From an uncultured Pelagibacteraceae bacterium (GTDB lineage: Bacteria; Pseudomonadota; Alphaproteobacteria; Pelagibacterales; Pelagibacteraceae), in assembly GCA_902592445.1 (NCBI GenBank), contig CACJEN010000001.1:124001-188000 (forward strand): a DNA stretch of 64,000 bases. Direction: 5' to 3'. The translations under genes and the position numbers were made by a program. Below, in pieces: positions 46,632 through 60,728 of this stretch. Every line of letters starts with the position of its first letter. The first letter of the stretch is position 1. The notes beneath the pieces are model-generated. The model made no database searches, was not told the DNA's origin, and was given only the letters and a program-made list of their open reading frames with translations.

Positions 46632-47537
46632 ATGCAAATTGATGACCTAAAAAAACTGCCAATTAATGATGATGAGCTTTATTTTGATTATGATTTAAAA
46701 AAATTGAATTGGTTTAATATTGGAGGAAAAACAAAAGTTTTTTTTAAGGCAAAATCTCTTACTGGATTAGTAAATTTTTTAAAGACCTTTAAAAAAAGAG
46801 GAAAAATATTCGTTTTAGGGGCAGGATCAAACGTATTGATTTCAGATGATGATTTCAATGGAGTGGTCATTAAGCTTGGTAAAAATTTTCAAAATCTCTC
46901 AATTTTGAACGAAAACTTAATAATAGCTGGATGCGGAATATCCCAAAAAAAATTATCTGAATTTTCTAGAGAAAATAGTTTAACAGGAATGGAATTTATG
47001 TCTTGTATTCCAGGTTCAGTTGGAGGTGGAATTAGAATGAACTCTGGATGTTTTGATAATGAATTCAAAGATGTATTAGTTTCTGTTCAATGTATTGATT
47101 TTGATGGATCAGTAAAAATGATAAATAAAAATGATATCAAATTTAAGTATAGAGGTTCTGATTTATCAAAAGATCTAATTTTTCTAAGCGCGACGTTTGA
47201 AGGAAAAAAAACTGAGCAAAATAAAATTTTACAAACTATGGAGCAAATGAAAAAAAGAAAAGAAATAGCTCAACCTACTAAAATTAAAACTGGAGGAAGC
47301 ACATTCAAAAATCCCATAGATCAAACTTCAAAAAAAGTTTGGGAGTTAATAAATGAGTCAGTGCCAAATTCTTTGAGTTTTGGAGATGCAATTATATCAG
47401 AAAAACATATGAATTTTTTTGTAAATAAAAAAGATGCAAGTTTTAAAGATATGAAAAAATTGATTTATACAGTTAAAGAAAAAGTTCATAAAAAAACTGG
47501 TATAAAAATCAATCCAGAAATAATTATAATAGAATGA
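46632..47537 (+). CDS. murB: UDP-N-acetylenolpyruvoylglucosamine reductase
   Basis: A 301-residue FAD enzyme that reduces the enolpyruvyl group to give UDP-MurNAc. Seen: NWFNIGGKTKVFFKAKS, FVLGAGSNVLISDDDFNG (FAD-binding), EFMSCIPGSVGGGIRMNSGC, and KIKTGGSTFKNPI, where the family Ser acts as proton donor. The absence of the extra loop points to a type II-like MurB. It overlaps ddl by 4 bp (ATGA). Confidence 0.95.
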   Translation: MQIDDLKKLPINDDELYFDYDLKKLNWFNIGGKTKVFFKAKSLTGLVNFLKTFKKRGKIFVLGAGSNVLISDDDFNGVVIKLGKNFQNLSILNENLIIAGCGISQKKLSEFSRENSLTGMEFMSCIPGSVGGGIRMNSGCFDNEFKDVLVSVQCIDFDGSVKMINKNDIKFKYRGSDLSKDLIFLSATFEGKKTEQNKILQTMEQMKKRKEIAQPTKIKTGGSTFKNPIDQTSKKVWELINESVPNSLSFGDAIISEKHMNFFVNKKDASFKDMKKLIYTVKEKVHKKTGIKINPEIIIIE

Positions 47538-48454
47538 AGAAAAAAATTTTAATTATTGCAGGTGGTTATTCAAATGAGAGAGAAATAAGTTTAAAAACTG
47601 CAAAAAGTGTTTACCTGGAATTAAAAAAAGCTAAAAAATACATCATAGTTGTAACAGAACCTGATGGAAATTTTTTAAAAAAAATAAATACTTTTAAACC
47701 TGATATTGCGTTTAATTTACTTCACGGAAGATACGGAGAAGATGGCTATATACAGGCGATATTAGAATCACAAAAAATTAAATATACTCACTCTGGTGTT
47801 TTATCCTCATCTTTAGCTATAGACAAAGAAATTTCTAAAAAAATATATATTAAAAATAAAATTCTTACTCCCAAGTATATTAAATTAAAATTTAAAGATT
47901 TTAATGAAAAAAAAATTATTCAAGAAGTTCACAAAAAACTCAAATTTCCTGTCGTAATTAAACCAATCAATGAAGGCTCAAGTGTCTGTGTTTATATATG
48001 TAAAAAAAATAATTTCCTAAGAAATTTAAAAAAATTGAGACATTATGATGAAATATTAATTGAAAAATTTATTCCAGGTAGGGAAATACAAGTAGCTATT
48101 CTTGGAAATGAAAAATTAGGTGCAATTGAGCTTAAACCAAAGAGAATGTTTTATGATTATGAGGCGAAATATAACCCAAAGGCAAAAACAGAACATATTA
48201 TACCTGTAAACATAAGCAAAAAAAATTACGATAAAGTTACATCTACGGCGTTAAAAGCACATAAATTGTTAAAATGCAGAGGTGTAACTAGGTCAGATTT
48301 TAGACTTAATGGAAATAAATTCTATCTCTTAGAGACTAATACTCAACCAGGAATGACAGCTTTATCGTTAGTTCCAGAAATAGCTAAATATAGAAATATT
48401 TCTTTTGCACAATTAATTGATAAAATTTTGTTAGATGCATCTACCAATAAATAA
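47534..48454 (+). CDS. ddl: D-alanine-D-alanine ligase
   Basis: A 306-residue ATP-grasp enzyme that makes the D-Ala-D-Ala dipeptide used by the MurF half of the fusion protein. Motifs: GGYSNEREISLKTAKSVY (N-terminal loop with the catalytic Glu), NLLHGRYGEDGYIQAIL, PVVIKPINEGSSVCVYI, IEKFIPGREIQVAIL and LLETNTQPGMTALSLVP (metal and substrate binding). The 3' end overlaps ftsQ by 20 bp. Confidence 0.95.
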   Translation: MKKKILIIAGGYSNEREISLKTAKSVYLELKKAKKYIIVVTEPDGNFLKKINTFKPDIAFNLLHGRYGEDGYIQAILESQKIKYTHSGVLSSSLAIDKEISKKIYIKNKILTPKYIKLKFKDFNEKKIIQEVHKKLKFPVVIKPINEGSSVCVYICKKNNFLRNLKKLRHYDEILIEKFIPGREIQVAILGNEKLGAIELKPKRMFYDYEAKYNPKAKTEHIIPVNISKKNYDKVTSTALKAHKLLKCRGVTRSDFRLNGNKFYLLETNTQPGMTALSLVPEIAKYRNISFAQLIDKILLDASTNK

Positions 48455-49127
48455 AAAAAAAATTTATCTTTATTTTTTAATTTTTATTTTTCTAACCACT
48501 ACAATCAATACAAACTATAGCATGACTATCTCAAAATATTTTAATGTAAAATCCATTGATATAATTGGTTTGAATTTTGAGTTACAAAATGAATTAAAAC
48601 AAAATCTAAATACTCTTAAAAACAAAAATATTTTTCTTATTAAAAATGATGACTTATTAAATATCCTTCAAAAATATAATGAGTTTGAAGATTATAAAGT
48701 TCATAAGATCTTTCCATATAAATTAAAAATTGAAATAAGAAAAACGAATTATATTGCAAAAACTTTAATAAATGGAAAAGAGTTTTTAATTGGAGAAAAT
48801 AAAAAATTTATAGAATTGGATAACAATATTTTATATCAAAATCTACCAGTCGTATTTGGAAAATTTCCAGTCGTAAGCCTAATAAATTTACAGGAAAATT
48901 TAAAAAAAATTAACTTTGATCTGGATATAATCGATAATTATTTCTATTTTAAAAGTGGAAGATGGGATCTTGAGACAAAAAATAACATCACTATTAAACT
49001 CCCATCGAATAATCAATTTGTGTCTTTAAAAAATTATGATCTTTTTATAAAAAAAAATCAGTTAAAAGAAAATAGTATTATTGATTTAAGAATAACAAAT
49101 AAAATAATTACTTCGAATGATAAATAA
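48435..49127 (+). CDS. ftsQ: Cell division protein FtsQ-like
   Basis: A 230-residue bitopic protein with one N-terminal membrane helix (IYLYFLIFIFLTTTI) and a POTRA-like periplasmic domain: SKYFNVKSIDIIGLNFELQN, then NIFLIKNDDLLNIL, and FPYKLKIEIRKTNYIAKT, where the family has P..L.V.I.E..P.A. It should connect FtsL/FtsB to the rest of the divisome. The call rests on topology, the POTRA pattern and position between ddl and ftsA. It is somewhat shorter than usual at the C-terminus. The ftsA start codon lies inside its last codons. Confidence 0.85.
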   Translation: MHLPINKKKIYLYFLIFIFLTTTINTNYSMTISKYFNVKSIDIIGLNFELQNELKQNLNTLKNKNIFLIKNDDLLNILQKYNEFEDYKVHKIFPYKLKIEIRKTNYIAKTLINGKEFLIGENKKFIELDNNILYQNLPVVFGKFPVVSLINLQENLKKINFDLDIIDNYFYFKSGRWDLETKNNITIKLPSNNQFVSLKNYDLFIKKNQLKENSIIDLRITNKIITSNDK

Positions 49128-49293
49128 AAAAATAAATACAGTCATTGATCTTGGAAATTCAGCGATAATATTATAAATATTTTATGAAAAAAAAAAAAAT
49201 ATTTTTTCGTTAATTGAAGAAACAGAATATTTATCAAAAGAAAATAACTTATCACAATCAATTAAAAAAATTATCAGAAAATCTGAAAAAGAA
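49117..49293 (+). pseudogene. ftsA: 5' end of ftsA, cut by an in-frame TAA
   Basis: From the ATG at 49117 (overlapping ftsQ by 11 bp) the frame reads INKKINTVIDLGNSAIIL, then TAA at 49174-49176. VIDLGNS is the phosphate-1 motif of the actin-like FtsA fold. The same frame continues without another stop through 40 sense codons, IFYEKKKNIFSLIEETEYLS onward, into the open frame at 49294. So one sense codon appears to have become TAA, or the base call is wrong. No ATG, GTG or TTG occurs in frame between 49177 and 49293. Confidence 0.8.
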
Positions 49294-50295
49294 ATGTCAA
49301 GTCATATAGATAATATTACTTTATTAATTGATAGGGCTAATTTTTTTTTTTTAGATCTTTCAATAAAAAAAAAAATTGACCAGATTCAATTACCTACTGA
49401 AATTAAACAATCCGCATATTTAGATTGCACAAGTATCATAAATAATTCCTATAAAAACATCAAAATATTTCATATATTTATAAATAAAATTACAATTGAT
49501 GAAGTAGAGGTACATAAATTACCAGAAGTTTTACAGGATACATCTAATATAATATTTCATTTCAAAATTTTGTGTTTACCAAACAAAAATTTTTCAAAAA
49601 TAAGAGAAGAGTTTAAAAACAATAATATTGATATAAAAAATATTTTCTGCTCAAGTTTGGTTAGATCAGAATCATATATTAATATTTTTAAAGACGAAAA
49701 ATTTACTGCATTTTTAGATATTGGTTTAAATAGGAGTACTCTTATTCTATATGAAGGTGAAAAATTAACATATATAAATAATATTCCAATCGGCAGCCAT
49801 AAAATTACAACTGATATATCTTATGTGATGAAACTTAATTTGGAAGAGTCTGAGCAAATTAAAAAAATATTTAATAAATCTGAGTCAGATTTCTCATTTT
49901 TAAATCAAGATCATTTAGAAGAAAAAATCACTAAAAAATTAATTAATAAAAAAATGTCCATCAATCTATTAAAAAAAGTTATACGTGCAAGAGTAGATGA
50001 AATATTTAGACTATTGTGTAAAGACATTGAACTTTCAATACAAAATTTATCCAAGGGAGAACTTTTAATAGTATTAATTGGCAGAGGTTCAAAATTGTTT
50101 AATAAAAACACTATCAACTTTGAAAGTGGAGAAATGTTTAAAAATATGATTTTTTATAAAGAAAATAACAAAGAGATTTCTAAACTAGGATTGGAATACG
50201 CTTCAATGCACAACTTTGAGATGGAAAATTTTAAAAAAATAAAGAAAAAACAGGGTTTTTTTGAAAGATTCTTTAATTTATTTCAAGAAATTTAA
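49294..50295 (+). CDS. ftsA: Cell division protein FtsA, lacking its N-terminus as read
   Basis: A 333-residue open frame from the first in-frame ATG after the stop. It contains an actin-like second half: TAFLDIGLNRSTLILYEG (phosphate-2 motif), SHKITTDISYVMKLNLEESE, RARVDEIFRLLCKDIELSI and LIVLIGRGSKLF (adenosine motif). It ends with QGFFERFFNLFQEI, the amphipathic membrane-targeting helix of FtsA. FtsA tethers FtsZ to the membrane. Without the upstream 59 codons the protein would lack phosphate-1 and could not bind ATP normally. The intact C-terminus argues that any loss is recent or an error in the sequence. Confidence 0.8.
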   Translation: MSSHIDNITLLIDRANFFFLDLSIKKKIDQIQLPTEIKQSAYLDCTSIINNSYKNIKIFHIFINKITIDEVEVHKLPEVLQDTSNIIFHFKILCLPNKNFSKIREEFKNNNIDIKNIFCSSLVRSESYINIFKDEKFTAFLDIGLNRSTLILYEGEKLTYINNIPIGSHKITTDISYVMKLNLEESEQIKKIFNKSESDFSFLNQDHLEEKITKKLINKKMSINLLKKVIRARVDEIFRLLCKDIELSIQNLSKGELLIVLIGRGSKLFNKNTINFESGEMFKNMIFYKENNKEISKLGLEYASMHNFEMENFKKIKKKQGFFERFFNLFQEI

Positions 50296-50359
50296 ATTTG
50301 TATTTTGTTGTAATAATACGTGTATGTCTAATTAAATCAGTATTAACTATAAGTTCGGT

Positions 50360-51280
50360 GTGTCTTTATTAACTCAAAAAACGATTAGAGAAAAATTCTC
50401 AATTAGCGGAATTGGAATTCATACTGGATTAAAAGTGAATATGAATGTCCTTCCAGCACCCGCAAATAATGGAATAACTTTTAAAAGAACAGATGTTAAA
50501 CATAATAACACTGTTATACCAAATTATAGGAATGTTGTGGATGCAACTTTATGCACAACTATATCAAATGAACATAATGTTAAGGTGTCAACTATAGAAC
50601 ATTTAATGGGCGCTTTATATGGTTTAGGGATCGATAACGTTATAATTGAGCTAGATTCTCAAGAAGTTCCAATAGTAGATGGTTCAGCTAAGAAATTTGT
50701 AGACTTAATATTAAAATCTGGTTTTAAAAATTATGAAGAACCAATTAAATTAATAAAAGTTAATTCTAGAATTGAAATTGCTGAAGGATCTAAATCAATA
50801 TCAATTGATACATCAAATGTGTCTGCAAAAATTGACTTTGAAATAAAATATAATAATTCTGTTATAAAAACTCAAAGAAATAAAATAAGTCTTTTTGAAG
50901 ACGATCTAAACGATGTCTATAACTCTAGAACATTTTGCTTGTATGAAGATATCAAAAAACTGGAATCACTAGGACTTGGAAAAGGTGGCAGTTTAGATAA
51001 TGCAATAGTTGTAAAAAGTAAATCGATTTTAAACAAAGAGGGTTTAAGAAACAAATTAGAGTTTGTTAATCACAAAATTTTAGATTGTATGGGAGACCTT
51101 TATTTATCTGGGTATAGAATTATAGGGTCGTTAAAATGTTCTCAAGGAGGTCATAGTTTAACAAACAAACTTTTAAAAAAACTATTTGATGATAAATCTA
51201 ACTATTCATTAATAGAAGTTAAAGGAAAAAGCCTACCACATTCATTTATAGATAGAAATCAGCTAAGATCAATAGCCTAA
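50360..51280 (+). CDS. lpxC: UDP-3-O-acyl-N-acetylglucosamine deacetylase
   Basis: A 306-residue zinc enzyme for the committed step of lipid A synthesis. The zinc ligands are in STIEHLMGALYGLGIDN and in NHKILDCMGDLYL (His, Asp); the catalytic His is in SQGGHSLTNKLLKKL. IVDGSAKKFVDLI and YNSRTFCLYEDIKKL are further family blocks. The start is GTG at 50360; no better ATG is in frame. It follows ftsA after 64 bp, the place where ftsZ would normally be. Confidence 0.96.
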   Translation: MSLLTQKTIREKFSISGIGIHTGLKVNMNVLPAPANNGITFKRTDVKHNNTVIPNYRNVVDATLCTTISNEHNVKVSTIEHLMGALYGLGIDNVIIELDSQEVPIVDGSAKKFVDLILKSGFKNYEEPIKLIKVNSRIEIAEGSKSISIDTSNVSAKIDFEIKYNNSVIKTQRNKISLFEDDLNDVYNSRTFCLYEDIKKLESLGLGKGGSLDNAIVVKSKSILNKEGLRNKLEFVNHKILDCMGDLYLSGYRIIGSLKCSQGGHSLTNKLLKKLFDDKSNYSLIEVKGKSLPHSFIDRNQLRSIA

Positions 51281-51317
51281 AAATTAGAAATTTTCAAAAA
51301 TTCTGCTAAAATTTTAT

Positions 51318-52157
51318 ATGTCATTTTTCTATAAAATTTTAATTTTTTTAATTTTTATAAATTTTACTTCTTGTTCAAAAAAAGAGGAGAAAATTACAAT
51401 AGTTGAAAAAAAGAGTTTAGAGATGCAAATGAGCGATGCATATAATGAAGGTCTTGAACAGCTAGAAAAAAATGATGTGATTTATGCCGCAAAGAAATTT
51501 AATGAAGCTGAGCTTATATATCCACAATCAATTTGGGCTCCACGAGCAGCATTGATGGCTGCCTATTCTTATTTTTCTCAGCTTTACTACAATGATACAA
51601 TTGTAGAATTAGAAAAATTTTTACAGAAATATGAAAATCACCCAAGAAGAGATTATGCTTATTATTTGTTAGCATTAAGTCATTACAATCTAATAGTTGA
51701 TGAAACTAAAGATTTAGAAGAAATACTTAAGGCTAAGAAATATTTTCAAATTATCATTAAAAATTACCCAAACACAGAGTTTGCAATAGATTCTGAATTT
51801 AAGCTTGAGCTAATACAAGAAATACTTGCGTCAAAAGAAATGTATCTTGCAAGATACTATGTAGATAGAGAAAAATGGATACCTGCAATAAATAGGTTCA
51901 AAACAGTCATTAATGATTATGAAACCACTATATATGTGGAGGAGGCTCTTCATAGATTAGTGGAGTTACATTACAAGTTAGGTTTAGTAGATGAGTCTAA
52001 AAAATATGCCTCTTTATTAGGTTATAATTACCAATCGAGTGAATGGTATGAGGAAAGTTATAAAATTTTAAATAAGAATTATGTTAAAAAAGTAAAAAAA
52101 GTAGACTCTGAAAAAGAGCGGTCAATATTGCAAAAATTTAAAGATCTACTTAAATAA
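51318..52157 (+). CDS. bamD: Outer-membrane assembly lipoprotein BamD
   Basis: A 279-residue lipoprotein of the BAM complex, which inserts outer-membrane beta-barrels. The signal peptide ends in a lipobox-like FTSC, with Cys19 as the lipidated residue. TPR-like repeats follow (MSDAYNEGLEQLEKNDVIYA, KFNEAELIYPQSIWAPRAAL, YFQIIIKNYPNTEFAIDSEF, AINRFKTVINDYETTIYVEE). The order lpxC-bamD-ligA is alphaproteobacterial, but recN, often found between bamD and ligA, is missing here. Confidence 0.93.
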   Translation: MSFFYKILIFLIFINFTSCSKKEEKITIVEKKSLEMQMSDAYNEGLEQLEKNDVIYAAKKFNEAELIYPQSIWAPRAALMAAYSYFSQLYYNDTIVELEKFLQKYENHPRRDYAYYLLALSHYNLIVDETKDLEEILKAKKYFQIIIKNYPNTEFAIDSEFKLELIQEILASKEMYLARYYVDREKWIPAINRFKTVINDYETTIYVEEALHRLVELHYKLGLVDESKKYASLLGYNYQSSEWYEESYKILNKNYVKKVKKVDSEKERSILQKFKDLLK

Positions 52158-55848
<3,691 letters not shown>

Positions 55849-55859
<11 letters not shown>

Positions 55860-57879
55860 TTAATTTTTTTTGATATCTCAACCAGCCAGGACTTCTAACT
55901 GGTTCATCAAATTCAATATCTTGGTTAAATTCAAAGTCATCCTCGTTTTCATCAATAAAATTGTTATTTTTTTTTAAATTTTCATCTGGTAACTCATCAA
56001 TAAACCTAGAGGACATGCTATCAATCCAATCTCCTTGATAAAATCTGTTCATAGAAAACGAAATTTTTGCTATTCTTTTTGCTCTGGTTATCCCCACATA
56101 TGCCAGTCTTCTCTCTTCTTCCAATCCACTTTCACCTTTTTCTTCTATGCTTTTTTGATGAGGAAATAAACCTTCCTCCCATCCTGGTAAAAATACAACG
56201 TCAAACTCTAAACCTTTAGAAGCGTGCATGGTCATAAGGTTTACTTTATCAGTTTCCCAATCTTGATCCAAAGATGTTGCAAGAGCAACATGTTCTAAGA
56301 AACTTTCAAGATTATCAAATTCTTTCATTGCATTTAATAATTCCTTTATATTTTCTAATCTATTTTCATTTTCTAAGTCTTTTTTGTTTTTTAACATTTC
56401 ACTATATCCAGATTCGTCCAAAACAAGTTGTAAAAGTTTATTATGATTTATTTTATTTTTTAAGTCCTCTCTCCACTTTTGCAAAAGATTTAACAATGAA
56501 TTTAATCCCAATTTAGTTTTTGGTTTAATTTTGTTATCTTCAATAAGCTTTCTTGCTGCATTTTCTAACGAAGTTTCATTTACTTTTGCATACTCATTGA
56601 TTGCTTTGATTGTTGTATCGCCAATAGACCTTTTAGGTACATTAATTATTCTTTCGAAAGATAAATCATCAAAAGGTTGATGAATTACTTTTAAATATGC
56701 AACACAATCTTTAATTTCTGCTCTTTCATAAAATTTAATACCCCCAACTATTCTATAAGGAAGTCCTATTTTTAAAAACCTTTCTTCAAATTCTCTAGTT
56801 TGAAATATGGCTCTAACTAAAATTGCTACTTCATTAAGGGAAAATTGTTTTTTAAGTTTCTCAATTTCTGTGCCAACTTCTGTTGCCTCGTCTTTAACAT
56901 TTCTAAAACAACTTAAACTCACCAACTCCCCATCGTCATGATTTGTGAACAAAGTTTTCCCTACTCGATTTTGGTTATTTTCAATTAATTTAGAGGCAAC
57001 ACTCAAAATATTTTGTGTTGATCTATAATTCTTTTCCAATCGAATAACTTTTGTATTTTCATAAACTTTATCAAACTCTAGAAAGTTTTTTATTTCTGCA
57101 CCTCTCCAACTGTAAATTGATTGATCATCATCTCCAACACAACAAATATTTTTATTATAACCTGACAAATGTTTTAACCATTCACTCTGAATAAAATTAG
57201 TGTCTTGATATTCATCAACTAAAATGTATTTAAATTTTTTTGAATATAACTCTGCAATATCCGTATATTTTTCAAATGTTTTAACTGTATGCAAAATTAA
57301 ATCACTAAAATCTGCTGAATTTAAATCGATAAGTTTTTGTTGATAAATTTTGTAAATATTTAGAAAATTTTTTTCTAGTGGATCTTTTCTTTTCAAAATT
57401 ACATTTTGTGGATAAAATCCTTTATTCTTCCATTTATCTATTACTGCTAAAATGTACTTTGGTGATATTTTTTTAATATCAATATTTTCTGCTTTACATA
57501 TATTTTTTATGAGTCTTACCTGGTCATCTTGATCTATAATTGAAAAATTACTTTTTAAACCAACTGCATCAGCATGTTTACGAAGAAATTTGGCACTAAT
57601 AGAGTGAAAAGTTCCAAGCCAAGGTAATCCCGTGGCATCTTTTCTTAACAATTTTGATACTCTTAATTGCATTTCTTTTGCAGCTTTATTTGTAAACGTC
57701 ACTGCTAAAATTTGGTTTGGAAATGCTTTTTGTTCATGAATTATATGGGCAATTCTTGATGTAAGAACTCTAGTTTTTCCTGATCCAGCGCCAGCTACGA
57801 TCAAAAGAGGCCCATCTAAATATTCAACAGCCTTTCGCTGATTTTCATTCAAATTTTTTAAATATTCTGAATTTAACAT
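55849..57879 (-). CDS. uvrD: UvrD/PcrA-family DNA helicase
   Basis: A 676-residue superfamily 1A helicase for mismatch and excision repair and removal of stalled complexes. Motif Ia/I: LIVAGAGSGKTRVLTSRIAH; motif II: YILVDEYQDTNFIQSEWL; motif III: DDDQSIYSWRGAEIKNF; motif IV: LEKNYRSTQNIL; motif V: VNLMTMHASKGLEFDVVFLP; motif VI: RRLAYVGITRAKRI. It is shorter than E. coli UvrD, but all the motifs are there. It is divergent from the AsmA-like gene across 35 bp. Confidence 0.96.
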
Positions 57880-57914
57880 CTAATTATTTATAGTATAAGC
57901 CATTCTAAGTTTTT

Positions 57915-59282
57915 ATGAGGAAAAGAAAAAAAATAGACTCTTCCACAGTTTTTTTGTCGTCAATTATATTAGTTTTTACAATAATTGCATTTTTATCACT
58001 ACCAGTTTTATTTAATTATAAAAGTATACAAAGTGAAATAGAGAACAAATTTTTTTCGGATTTTAAGATTAATTTAAAAATTTTAGATGATATTTCATTT
58101 AGAGTACTTCCTCGACCTCATTTACTTATTAAAAAGGCGAATCTAGATTTTAATTTAGAAGACAAAAACTCAGCAATTTTGGAAGTTAAAAATTTAAAAC
58201 TTTTTATACCAAGTAATAAAATATATTCAAAAAAGGATGTAGTCATTACTGACATTATGTTTCAAGATTTAAATTTAAATCTTAAGTTAAATGATCTAAA
58301 AGACATAAGAAATCATCTTAATAACAAAATAAATAAGCCAATAGTTATTTCAAATATAAAAATATTTCTTGAAGATGGTGAAAATAATATAATTCTTATT
58401 TCTCCTATTAAAAAAGTTAATTATCGGATAAATGACAATTTTACATCAAAAGAATTTAAATTGATTGGCTCTATATTTGATATTGAATTTAAATCTAATT
58501 GGAAAAAGAATTTTGATTTACCAGGTACATCTGTTAATGAGATAAATTTAAACAATCCAGATATATATATTAAAAATTTATTTACTTATAAAAATCAGAA
58601 AGAATTTAATGGTAGCAGCTCTATAGATTTTTTAAATGAAAATATATCATTTGATTATAATTTTAAAGACTCTCAGATAAAACTGAATTCATCAGAGAAA
58701 AAAAATAATCAAAAAATCAAATTTAATTCAACGATAGAACTAAATCCATTTTATTTAGATGGAAATATAATATTTGAAGAAAAAAATATAAATTTTATCA
58801 CTGACTATTTGTTAAATTCGATTTTAAATATTGATAAAAAACTAGTAAAAAATTTCAATGGAAAACTAGAATTAGTATTATCTAATTTAGATAGCAAAAT
58901 ATTAAACAATGGAAAAATTTTATTTTCAATTAATGAGGGCAAAATACAAACTGTTAATTCTTATTTCGAGATGTATAAAATTGGCACAATTAAGTCTAGT
59001 TTCAATTATGTGATTGATGGTGGAGAACTTTTTTTCAAAACGCAAAATGTACTTAGTGTTAATAACCAAAAAGAATTATCAAGAAAATTTCAATTAAGTT
59101 TTAAAAAAGTAAAAAATGTCAATAAAATATATTTTGATTTTAAAAGAAATATAGATACAGGTGATATGTTTATATCAAATATATATTTTAATGACAAAAA
59201 ATCAAAAAATCTTTTAGAAGAAATAATTAAAACTAATAACATGCTTGTTCTCAAATCTACTTTGAGAGATATATTGCCTTAA
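57915..59282 (+). CDS. AsmA-like membrane-anchored protein
   Basis: A 455-residue protein with a basic N-terminus, one membrane helix (SSIILVFTIIAFLSLPVLF) and a long, beta-rich, asparagine-rich periplasmic part. KFFSDFKINLKILDDISFRV, then LPRPHLLIKKANLDF, match the AsmA N-terminal pattern in which the membrane anchor is followed by a chorein-like start. AsmA-family proteins are proposed to bridge inner and outer membranes and move phospholipids. It is called from topology and this pattern; the specific family member is uncertain. Its stop overlaps the fumC stop by 4 bp. Confidence 0.7.
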   Translation: MRKRKKIDSSTVFLSSIILVFTIIAFLSLPVLFNYKSIQSEIENKFFSDFKINLKILDDISFRVLPRPHLLIKKANLDFNLEDKNSAILEVKNLKLFIPSNKIYSKKDVVITDIMFQDLNLNLKLNDLKDIRNHLNNKINKPIVISNIKIFLEDGENNIILISPIKKVNYRINDNFTSKEFKLIGSIFDIEFKSNWKKNFDLPGTSVNEINLNNPDIYIKNLFTYKNQKEFNGSSSIDFLNENISFDYNFKDSQIKLNSSEKKNNQKIKFNSTIELNPFYLDGNIIFEEKNINFITDYLLNSILNIDKKLVKNFNGKLELVLSNLDSKILNNGKILFSINEGKIQTVNSYFEMYKIGTIKSSFNYVIDGGELFFKTQNVLSVNNQKELSRKFQLSFKKVKNVNKIYFDFKRNIDTGDMFISNIYFNDKKSKNLLEEIIKTNNMLVLKSTLRDILP

Positions 59283-60667
59283 CTCGGTTTTGTCATCTTG
59301 AGAGGATTTACAATTTTATCATAATCTTTTTCACAGATAAGACCTGTTTTTAAAGTCTCATATTTTAGTTTTGTTTTATTTTTTAGTGCTGATTTTGCAA
59401 TTTTTGCAGCATTGTCATAGCCAATTTTTGGAGCGAGTGCTGTCACAAGCATTAAAGAATTTTCTAAATATTCTTTAATCTTTGATTTGTCTGCTTTAAT
59501 TCCATTGACACAAAACAAGCTAAAGTTTTTAACACTGTCAGCTATAATGTCGATAGACTGAAGTATATTATGCGCAATTAAAGGTTTAAAAACGTTTAAT
59601 TCAAAATGTCCATGTGATCCAGCTACAGTGATTCCTGTATGATTGCCAATTACTTTAGCACATACCATCGTTACAGCTTCACACTGAGTAGGATTTACTT
59701 TACCAGGCATAATTGAGGACCCAGGTTCATTTTCTGGCAAAATTAATTCTCCGTAACCTGCTCTTGGTCCTGAACCTAAAAATCTTATGTCATTAGAAAT
59801 TTTCATTAATGCTACAGCGCAAGTATTTAATGCCCCAGAGAAATTAACTACAGCATCATGTGCGGCAAGCTCAGAGAATTTATTTGGTGCTGGTTTAAAT
59901 TTAATTTTGCAAAATTTCCCGATCTCTTTTACAATTTTTTTATCAAAATTTTTTTTTGAATTTATTCCAGTTCCTACAGCTGTTCCTCCTTGAGCTAAAA
60001 AAAGGATGTCATTAAGACAATATTTAATTCTTTCTAAACTTTTTTTAATTTGTTGATGATATCCAGAAAATTCTTGGCCAAGCGTAAGCGGAGTTGCATC
60101 TTGAAGATGTGTCCTTCCAATCTTTACTATATTCTTAAACTCAACAGATTTTTTTTTAAGGGATTTCTCTAAAATCTTTAAATTAGGTATTAATTTTCTT
60201 ATAGTTTCTTGTGCTATAGAAATATGTATCGCAGTCGGAAAAACATCATTTGTAGATTGAGATTTGTTTACATGATCATTTGGATGAACAGGTTTTTTTG
60301 ATCCTTTTTTCCCTTTAAGAATTTGAATAGCCCTATTAGCAATAACTTCATTTACATTCATATTAGTTTGCGTGCCGGAACCAGTCTGCCAAACTTTTAA
60401 AGGAAAATTTTCATCCAGCTTTCCACTAATTACCTCATTTGAAGCTTTAATTATTGCATTAGCTACATTATTTGGAATTAATTTATCTTTTTTGTGAACT
60501 ATTGCTGCAGATCTTTTTATTATTGCTATTGATTTGATGATTGATAAATCAACCAATATTTTTCCAATATTAAAAAACTTATTTGATCTTTGAGTGGATG
60601 CACCCCAATATTTATTATCAGGTACATTTATTGATCCAATACTATCAAATTCTTTTCTTGTTTTCAT
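59279..60667 (-). CDS. fumC: Class II fumarate hydratase
   Basis: A 462-residue oxygen-stable fumarase of the TCA cycle. Family signatures: WQTGSGTQTNMNVNEVIANR, HPNDHVNKSQSTNDVFPTAI, KIGRTHLQDATPLTLGQEF (His), and the GSSIMPGKVNPTQCEAVTM loop with the catalytic Ser. The length is normal. It is divergent from the MazG/HisE-like gene (61 bp). Confidence 0.97.
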   Translation of the reverse strand: MKTRKEFDSIGSINVPDNKYWGASTQRSNKFFNIGKILVDLSIIKSIAIIKRSAAIVHKKDKLIPNNVANAIIKASNEVISGKLDENFPLKVWQTGSGTQTNMNVNEVIANRAIQILKGKKGSKKPVHPNDHVNKSQSTNDVFPTAIHISIAQETIRKLIPNLKILEKSLKKKSVEFKNIVKIGRTHLQDATPLTLGQEFSGYHQQIKKSLERIKYCLNDILFLAQGGTAVGTGINSKKNFDKKIVKEIGKFCKIKFKPAPNKFSELAAHDAVVNFSGALNTCAVALMKISNDIRFLGSGPRAGYGELILPENEPGSSIMPGKVNPTQCEAVTMVCAKVIGNHTGITVAGSHGHFELNVFKPLIAHNILQSIDIIADSVKNFSLFCVNGIKADKSKIKEYLENSLMLVTALAPKIGYDNAAKIAKSALKNKTKLKYETLKTGLICEKDYDKIVNPLKMTKPS

Positions 60668-60728
60668 TTTATTGAATAAAGTTTCAAATTATTTATATAC
60701 TAGAATTCAATAATCTTACAGGAGTAAA

